From Bacteroides sp. (GTDB taxonomy: Bacteria > Bacteroidota > Bacteroidia > Bacteroidales > Bacteroidaceae), in assembly GCA_017621035.1 (NCBI GenBank), contig JAGATY010000091.1, positions 1 to 38,941 on the forward strand: a stretch of DNA of 38,941 nucleotides, written 5' to 3'. Below are positions 34,101-38,941 of this stretch, piece by piece. The first letter of the stretch is position 1. Every line of letters starts with the position of its first letter. Both the position numbers and the translations under genes were made by a program. Below the pieces are notes generated by a model. The model saw nothing but the letters and a program-made list of their open reading frames with translations, made no database searches and was not told the DNA's origin.

Positions 34101-34865
34101 ATGAAGCTACGAATCTTAGGAAGCGGAACCTCTACCGGAGTGCCGGAGATAGGATGTACTTGTCCGGTATGCACCTCAACGGATGTGCGTGACAAGCGTT
34201 TGCGTACATCAGCACTGGTAGAGACTGACGATGCCCGCATACTGTTGGATTGTGGCCCTGATTTCAGAGAGCAGATGCTCCGGTTGCCTGCTTTTCGTTC
34301 GCTGGATGCTGTCTTGATTTCTCACGAACATTACGACCATGTGGGAGGCATTGATGACTTACGCCCTTTCTGTCGCTTGGGTGAGATTCCTCTTTACGGC
34401 AATGCCTACACGACTACCCATCTGAAGGAACGCATTCCTTATTGCTTTGCTGAGCATAAATACCCTGGTGTGCCGGCCATCTATCTTCACGAAGCCACTC
34501 CGGGTGTTCCTTTCTATGTACATACAACCGAGGTGATGCCTATTCAGGTAATGCACGGACGTTTACCTATTCTGGGCTATCGTATAGCCAAACGTTTTGG
34601 ATATGTGACTGATATGGTTTCCATGTCTGAAGACTCTTATGAACTGCTGAAGGGGGTGGATGTGTTGGTATTGAATGCTTTACGTCCCAAACCTCACCCC
34701 ACCCATCAGCATTTTGAACGTGCGCTGCTTGTGGCAGCTCGTATTGGGGCTAAAAAGACTTTTCTGGTTCACATGAGTCATCACGCCGGTTTGCATGCTG
34801 ATATTTCTCGCCAACTGCCTCCTGATGTCTACTTTGCTTGCGATGGGTTGGAAATAGACTTCTAA
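34101..34865 (+). CDS. Metallo-beta-lactamase-fold hydrolase (PhnP-like)
   Basis: A 254-residue cytoplasmic metallohydrolase. The metal-binding signature is SHEHYDHVGG (His75, His77, Asp79, His80), with further candidate ligands in MHGR, VTDMV and MSHHAG. The N-terminus has the GSGTSTGVPEIGCTCPVC stretch (7-24), with cysteines that bind a structural zinc in PhnP-type phosphodiesterases. PhnP acts on cyclic ribose phosphates and related enzymes cleave other phosphodiesters; no phosphonate genes are nearby, so the substrate is open. Translation is probably coupled to the upstream lipoprotein gene. Confidence 0.88.
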   Translation: MKLRILGSGTSTGVPEIGCTCPVCTSTDVRDKRLRTSALVETDDARILLDCGPDFREQMLRLPAFRSLDAVLISHEHYDHVGGIDDLRPFCRLGEIPLYGNAYTTTHLKERIPYCFAEHKYPGVPAIYLHEATPGVPFYVHTTEVMPIQVMHGRLPILGYRIAKRFGYVTDMVSMSEDSYELLKGVDVLVLNALRPKPHPTHQHFERALLVAARIGAKKTFLVHMSHHAGLHADISRQLPPDVYFACDGLEIDF

Positions 34866-34883
34866 ACTTTTTTCAACATTTAT

Positions 34884-34914
34884 TTTGTTTTGGCGGAGTA
34901 AATGTTTAATTTTG
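34884..34914 (+). promoter_or_regulatory. Promoter of the DUF3352-like gene
   Basis: TTTG (34884-34887) and TAATTTTG (34907-34914) with a 19-bp spacer; the ATG at 34939 is 24 bp downstream. It begins just after the hydrolase stop, so this gene has its own transcript. Confidence 0.7.
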
Positions 34915-34938
34915 CCAAAAAATGAAGACGGATAGGTT

Positions 34939-36576
34939 ATGAAGGCACGATTGGTTGTACGATTTTCAATGCTTTTGGCAGTTGCGTTACTCTGTTTAGG
35001 GTTTGGCGTATATTCTTTCTTCCGATTGAATGCAGTGGGAGAACGACACGACTTTAATCTCTACTCATTGGTACCCCAAGATGCCATTGCCGTGTTGGAG
35101 ACTGGACGGATGGCGGCATTGGTGGATGACATCAATGCTCTTCCTTGTAGTAAAGATGACCATTTCCTCTATGTTTCCGACATTTTTGTCTACCTGAAAG
35201 ACCATCTGCACACTTTTGTTGATGATACCCCTCACGGGTTAAGCTCACAGATGAATAAGATGCTGATTAGCTTCCATGAGCCAGATACGCCCCAGAATCA
35301 AATCTTCTATTGCACCTTGGGAAACGATGATTTAGACATGGTGGAATCTTTTGTCACCAAATACTGCTCCAGCACCTTTCCTTCCAGATTTATTGATTAT
35401 AAAGGAGAAGAGATTCGCATCTATCCCATGCCAGAGGGGCGTTTCCTAGCTGTTTACGTGGCTAAAGATTTTCTAGTTGCCAGCTTCCAGAAACGACTGG
35501 TAGAGCGTGTGATTGATGCCTACCGTGGAAGGCAAGCTCTAGCAGATGATGCTGATTTCACACAGATTCATACCGACAAACATTCCCGTGCCGATGCCAC
35601 ACTTTATGTACGTCTGCAGCAGGTGGAGATGGGGAAAAACACAGATAAGACCTCTGCGCACTTTGAACTGGGCAGTTGGACAGAGTTTGACCTGAAACTG
35701 AACCATGAGGCCATCTACTGTTCCGGTCTGAACCATGTGGCTGACACTACTCATTTGCTTTTGCAGGCCATGAAGAATGTAGAGCCGACAGAGGAGGTGG
35801 TAGGTGAGTTGCTTCCGGCTTCAACTTTCTTCTCGGCACAATGGACTCTGGTTGAGTGGCACCCTCTGCTCACTTTCGTCACTTCTCAGCCTACCCATTC
35901 ACAGCCTATGGATACCATTATTCGTCAGCAGGATGATGAGATGATTGCCTACCTGGAGAAACATACCTTTCCAGATGCTGTGGCCTGTCAGTTTGTTCCC
36001 AAAGACACCTTGGACAAGCTACCCGGAGCAGTAATCAGCCTCCCCCTACGCAATCGAGCTATGGCTGAGCGTGACTTGAGACGTTGGTTGCGGCAGAACT
36101 CTTGGGACGAAGGTTATGACTGCCGTCCCGATTTTCAGCACTTTGCTCCATACTATCCTATCGGTCGCCAACTGCGTCACTACCTCTTACCCCACAATCA
36201 GCTTTTCAGTCAGCTGACGGGAGTGGAGCATCCTTGTTATTACACCTACGCTTGTTTCTATCGCAACCGACTTTTGTTGGCTCCCGATTCTCGCAGCCTG
36301 CTGGCCTATGTGGAGGCATTGGAGGCTGGCGATACTCTCAGCAGCACTCTGCTTTATGAAGAACTTTCGCGTCATCTCTCTGCTACAGTTGGTTTTTCAC
36401 TGGTGGCTGATATGGAACAGTTGATGCCCCTGCCGGAAGAGTACGTGCGTCTGGTTCCTCGCTTCTTCTTTAAGCAATCCTCCTTTTTCCGTCATTTTGT
36501 ATTGGCAGTGCAGCTGACTGTGGCGGATGGGCAACTCTCTCCCAATATTGTTCTTCTTTACAAACCTCGTAGCTAG
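34939..36576 (+). CDS. Single-pass membrane protein of unknown function (DUF3352-like)
   Basis: A 545-residue protein with an N-terminal transmembrane segment (about 8-28) and a large, probably periplasmic domain. The SLVPQDAIAVLETGRMAALV stretch just after the membrane and the later LLPASTFFSAQW and FPDAVACQFVP segments resemble the DUF3352 family, but I hold that with modest confidence. No enzymatic motif is seen. Four cysteines in the first half could form disulphides. It has its own promoter and precedes dnaK with a 273-bp gap. Confidence 0.7.
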   Translation: MKARLVVRFSMLLAVALLCLGFGVYSFFRLNAVGERHDFNLYSLVPQDAIAVLETGRMAALVDDINALPCSKDDHFLYVSDIFVYLKDHLHTFVDDTPHGLSSQMNKMLISFHEPDTPQNQIFYCTLGNDDLDMVESFVTKYCSSTFPSRFIDYKGEEIRIYPMPEGRFLAVYVAKDFLVASFQKRLVERVIDAYRGRQALADDADFTQIHTDKHSRADATLYVRLQQVEMGKNTDKTSAHFELGSWTEFDLKLNHEAIYCSGLNHVADTTHLLLQAMKNVEPTEEVVGELLPASTFFSAQWTLVEWHPLLTFVTSQPTHSQPMDTIIRQQDDEMIAYLEKHTFPDAVACQFVPKDTLDKLPGAVISLPLRNRAMAERDLRRWLRQNSWDEGYDCRPDFQHFAPYYPIGRQLRHYLLPHNQLFSQLTGVEHPCYYTYACFYRNRLLLAPDSRSLLAYVEALEAGDTLSSTLLYEELSRHLSATVGFSLVADMEQLMPLPEEYVRLVPRFFFKQSSFFRHFVLAVQLTVADGQLSPNIVLLYKPRS

Positions 36577-36765
36577 TAGTATAATCCTCAGTAGTACCCA
36601 AGCACATGTTTTTTGTGTTGTCGGGTCTTCCGAAAGTACTAAACTGAAAGTTTTAATGTTGCCGTAGCTTTTGGGAGGGACAGAGATGACGGTTTTCTGC
36701 CACTCTGTCAGTAGTTCTGTCAGTATCTACAATCTTTTTGGCATGAAATAGGAGGATGAACCTTT

Positions 36766-36780
36766 TGGCACGGAGTTTGT
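36766..36780 (+). promoter_or_regulatory. Sigma-54-like promoter motif upstream of dnaK
   Basis: TGGCAC-N5-TTGT with GG and G separated by 10 bp matches the -24/-12 RpoN consensus except for T in place of C at -12. A related ttttggca block lies 27 bp upstream (36736-36745) without a -12 partner. No perfect TAnnTTTG occurs in this intergenic region; TAGCTTTTG at 36665-36673 has one base too many. Confidence 0.4.
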
Positions 36781-36791
36781 CTTTTTATTGG

Positions 36792-36812
36792 CGTCGGTCG
36801 CTGAGGCCGACG
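36792..36812 (+). other. Hairpin in the dnaK 5' leader
   Basis: An 8-bp G/C-rich stem (cgtcggtc / ggccgacg, one wobble) with a 5-nt gctga loop, about 37 nt before the dnaK start. It could stabilise the mRNA or respond to temperature. No T-tract follows. Confidence 0.5.
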
Positions 36813-36849
36813 GGATAAATTGAGTAATAACAAATAAAAAATAAAGATT

Positions 36850-38763
36850 ATGGGAAAGATTATTGGTATTGACCTGGGAACTACAAACTCTTGTGTTTCT
36901 GTTTTTGAAGGTAACGAACCTGTGGTAATTGCTAATAGCGAAGGCAAGCGTACAACGCCTTCTGTAGTAGCTTTTGTGGACGGTGGTGAGCGTAAGGTGG
37001 GCGACCCTGCTAAGCGTCAGGCCATCACAAATCCTAAGCGCACGGTGTACTCCATCAAGCGTTTTATGGGTGAGAATTGGGCACAGGTGCAGAAGGAAAT
37101 CACTCGTGTACCTTACGAAGTGGTGAACGATAACAATATGCCGCGTGTAAATATCGACGGTCGTCATTATACTCCGCAGGAAATCAGCGCCATGATTCTT
37201 CAGAAGATGAAGAAGACGGCTGAGGATTATCTGGGTCAGGAGGTGACAGAGGCTGTGATTACAGTGCCTGCTTACTTCTCAGACTCTCAACGTCAGGCTA
37301 CTAAAGAGGCCGGACAGATTGCCGGATTGGAAGTGAAGCGTATTGTGAACGAGCCGACCGCTGCTGCCCTGGCTTACGGTATCGACAAGGCTCATAAGGA
37401 TATGAAGATTGCGGTGTTCGACCTCGGTGGTGGTACATTCGATATCTCTATCCTGGAGTTTGGTGGCGGTGTGTTCGAGGTGTTGTCTACCAATGGTGAT
37501 ACTCACCTGGGTGGTGATGACTTCGACCAGGTTATCATCGACTGGTTGGTTCAGGAGTTTAAGAATGACGAAGGTGCCGACCTGACTCAGGATCCGATGG
37601 CTATGCAACGTTTGAAGGAGGCTGCTGAGAAGGCTAAGATTGAACTCTCTTCTTCTACCAGCACTGAAATCAACCTGCCGTACATTATGCCGGTAGCTGG
37701 TGTGCCTAAGCACTTGGTGAAGACATTGACTCGTGCTAAGTTTGAGGCTTTGGCTCACACATTGATTCAAGCTTGCTTGGAACCGTGTAAGAAGGCTATG
37801 AGCGATGCCGGATTAGGCAACTCAGACATCGACGAAGTAATCTTGGTAGGTGGTTCAAGCCGTATTCCTGCAGTGCAGAAGTTGGTTGAGGACTTCTTTG
37901 GCAAGGTGCCCTCAAAGGGTGTAAACCCCGACGAAGTGGTTGCTGTAGGTGCTGCCGTACAGGGTGCCGTACTGACCGATGAAATCAAAGGTGTGGTACT
38001 GCTTGACGTTACTCCGCTGTCAATGGGTATCGAAACGTTGGGTGGCGTGATGACAAAGATGATTGATGCTAATACTACCATTCCGGCTCGTAAGGTGGAA
38101 ACCTTCTCTACAGCAACCGACAATCAGACGGAAGTAACTATTCATGTATTGCAAGGTGAGCGTCCGATGGCTGCACAGAACAAATCCATCGGTCAGTTTA
38201 ATTTGACAGGCATCGCACCGGCTCGTCGTGGTGTTCCGCAGATTGAAGTAACTTTCGATATCGATGCCAACGGTATTCTGAAAGTATCTGCCAAGGATAA
38301 AGCTACCGGCAAGGAACAAGCCATCCGTATCGAAGCTTCCAGTGGTTTGAGTAAGGAAGAAATCGAACGCATGAAAGCGGAAGCAGAAGCCAATGCTGAA
38401 GCCGACAAGAAGGAAAAGGAACGCATTGACAAGCTGAATCAGGCCGACAGCATGATTTTTACTACCGAAAATCAACTGAAGGAGCTGGGTGACAAGCTTC
38501 CGGCAGACAAGAAAGCTCCTATTGAAGCTGCTCTGCAGAAGCTGAAAGACGCTCACAAGGCTCAAGACTTGGCTGCTATTGATGCTGCTATGGCTGAACT
38601 GAACAGCGCTTTCCAAGCTGCCAGTGCCGAAATGTACGCTCAAAGTGGTGCCCAAGCCGGACCTCAAGCCGGTCCCGACATGAACGCCGGTGCTCAAGGT
38701 AACGCTCAGAACGACAAACACGGTGACAACGTGCAGGATGCAGATTTTGAGGAAGTGAAGTAA
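36850..38763 (+). CDS. dnaK: Chaperone protein DnaK (Hsp70)
   Basis: ATP-driven folding chaperone working with DnaJ and GrpE. The 637 residues contain the nucleotide-binding domain (1-about 380) with [11 protein letters not shown] (5-15), the phosphate-2 motif in [13 protein letters not shown] (about 188-200) and [11 protein letters not shown] (about 335-345). The linker [14 protein letters not shown] (about 381-394), the substrate-binding beta domain and the helical lid follow. The last 40 residues are a Gly/Ala/Gln-rich tail ending DADFEEVK. All family hallmarks are present. Separate from grpE-dnaJ. Confidence 0.99.
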   Translation: MGKIIGIDLGTTNSCVSVFEGNEPVVIANSEGKRTTPSVVAFVDGGERKVGDPAKRQAITNPKRTVYSIKRFMGENWAQVQKEITRVPYEVVNDNNMPRVNIDGRHYTPQEISAMILQKMKKTAEDYLGQEVTEAVITVPAYFSDSQRQATKEAGQIAGLEVKRIVNEPTAAALAYGIDKAHKDMKIAVFDLGGGTFDISILEFGGGVFEVLSTNGDTHLGGDDFDQVIIDWLVQEFKNDEGADLTQDPMAMQRLKEAAEKAKIELSSSTSTEINLPYIMPVAGVPKHLVKTLTRAKFEALAHTLIQACLEPCKKAMSDAGLGNSDIDEVILVGGSSRIPAVQKLVEDFFGKVPSKGVNPDEVVAVGAAVQGAVLTDEIKGVVLLDVTPLSMGIETLGGVMTKMIDANTTIPARKVETFSTATDNQTEVTIHVLQGERPMAAQNKSIGQFNLTGIAPARRGVPQIEVTFDIDANGILKVSAKDKATGKEQAIRIEASSGLSKEEIERMKAEAEANAEADKKEKERIDKLNQADSMIFTTENQLKELGDKLPADKKAPIEAALQKLKDAHKAQDLAAIDAAMAELNSAFQAASAEMYAQSGAQAGPQAGPDMNAGAQGNAQNDKHGDNVQDADFEEVK

Positions 38764-38800
38764 AGTCTGTTATAGACAGATAAGAATATTCTGAAATGGC

Positions 38801-38836
38801 GAGGGTGTGTCAAAAATCGGCACGCCCTCATTTTTT
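38801..38836 (+). terminator. Rho-independent terminator after dnaK
   Basis: A 9-bp stem with one wobble (gagggtgtg 38801-38809, cacgccctc 38821-38829), an 11-nt loop and a run of T after one A. Confidence 0.85.
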
Positions 38837-38840
38837 ATCA

Positions 38841-38872
38841 CAAAGCCCCTACTTTCACAAGCAAGGGCTTTG
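38841..38872. repeat. Small inverted repeat upstream of the edge ORF
   Basis: Perfect 8-bp arms caaagccc (38841-38848) and gggctttg (38865-38872) with a 16-nt spacer, between the dnaK terminator and the next start. It could be a terminal repeat of a mobile element or a second terminator; the window ends too soon to tell. Confidence 0.4.
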
Positions 38873-38917
38873 GTATATCCTAAAGTTTTCGTATCTTTAG
38901 GCATTCAAATATTCAAT

Positions 38918-38941
38918 ATGCCAAAGATACGTCATATTCCC
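38918..38941 (+). CDS. Start of an ORF running off the window (unidentified)
   Basis: An ATG followed by seven codons (MPKIRHIP) to the end of the window. A near-consensus -7 element, TATCTTTA (38892-38899), lies 18 bp upstream. The first codons (gccaaagatac, 38920-38930) form an inverted repeat with the promoter region (gtatctttaggc, 38891-38902) apart from one bulged base. Eight residues are too few to identify a family. Confidence 0.35.

Overview
The window looks like a chromosomal, mostly core-genome segment of a Bacteroidaceae member (Bacteroides or Phocaeicola type). Four things point there. Many genes are preceded by the Bacteroidota vegetative -7 element TAnnTTTG, often with a TTTG or TTG 19-20 bp upstream. 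Shine-Dalgarno sequences are weak or absent. Rho has a long low-complexity N-terminal extension. Several envelope families are Bacteroidota-typical: putative porin, DcaP-like porin, SLBB exporter, SDR-type threonine dehydrogenase and a DUF4348-like lipoprotein. Species cannot be fixed from sequence alone.

Layout. 1-6161 (+): translation cluster def, TPR protein, thrS, infC, rpmI, rplT, closed by a terminator. 6218-6349: 22-bp tandem repeats, then mltG (-). 7376-7814: palindromes, a terminator and tRNA-Thr(CGT) (-). 7999-12031 (+): SLBB exporter, Wzz-like chain-length protein and WbuC-type cupin, with no glycosyltransferases in view. 12215-14002 (-): grpE-dnaJ. 14003-14931: gene-free, ending in three direct repeats ahead of an AAA/DUF4143 ATPase (+). 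16400-16957 (-): reverse-type rubrerythrin. 16958-17548: tandem repeats, palindromes and a duplicated promoter segment ahead of nadE (+). 19479-22398 (-): putative porin followed by a solute-binding protein. 22600-26025 (-): rho and ffh. 26319-27152 (+): flavodoxin/ferredoxin fusion. 27241-27545: large pyrimidine/purine inverted structure. 27685-29127 (+): FadL-like outer membrane protein. 29250-30533 (-): DcaP-like porin. 30620-30796: long inverted-repeat element. 30823-33138: divergent kbl and L-threonine dehydrogenase (threonine to glycine plus acetyl-CoA). 33230-36576 (+): lipoprotein, metallo-beta-lactamase-fold hydrolase and a membrane protein of unknown function. 36850-38763 (+): dnaK with terminator. 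38918-38941: the first eight codons of a further ORF.

Most proteins are housekeeping: translation start and processing, protein folding (GrpE-DnaJ-DnaK), SRP targeting, transcription termination, NAD synthesis and outer-membrane transport. I found no defence system, CRISPR array, prophage or complete insertion sequence. The less ordinary material is intergenic: two unrelated 22-bp tandem repeat arrays, several long inverted repeats, a C-rich G-poor leader in front of rho, a duplicated nadE promoter segment, and a sigma-54-like motif plus hairpin in front of dnaK.
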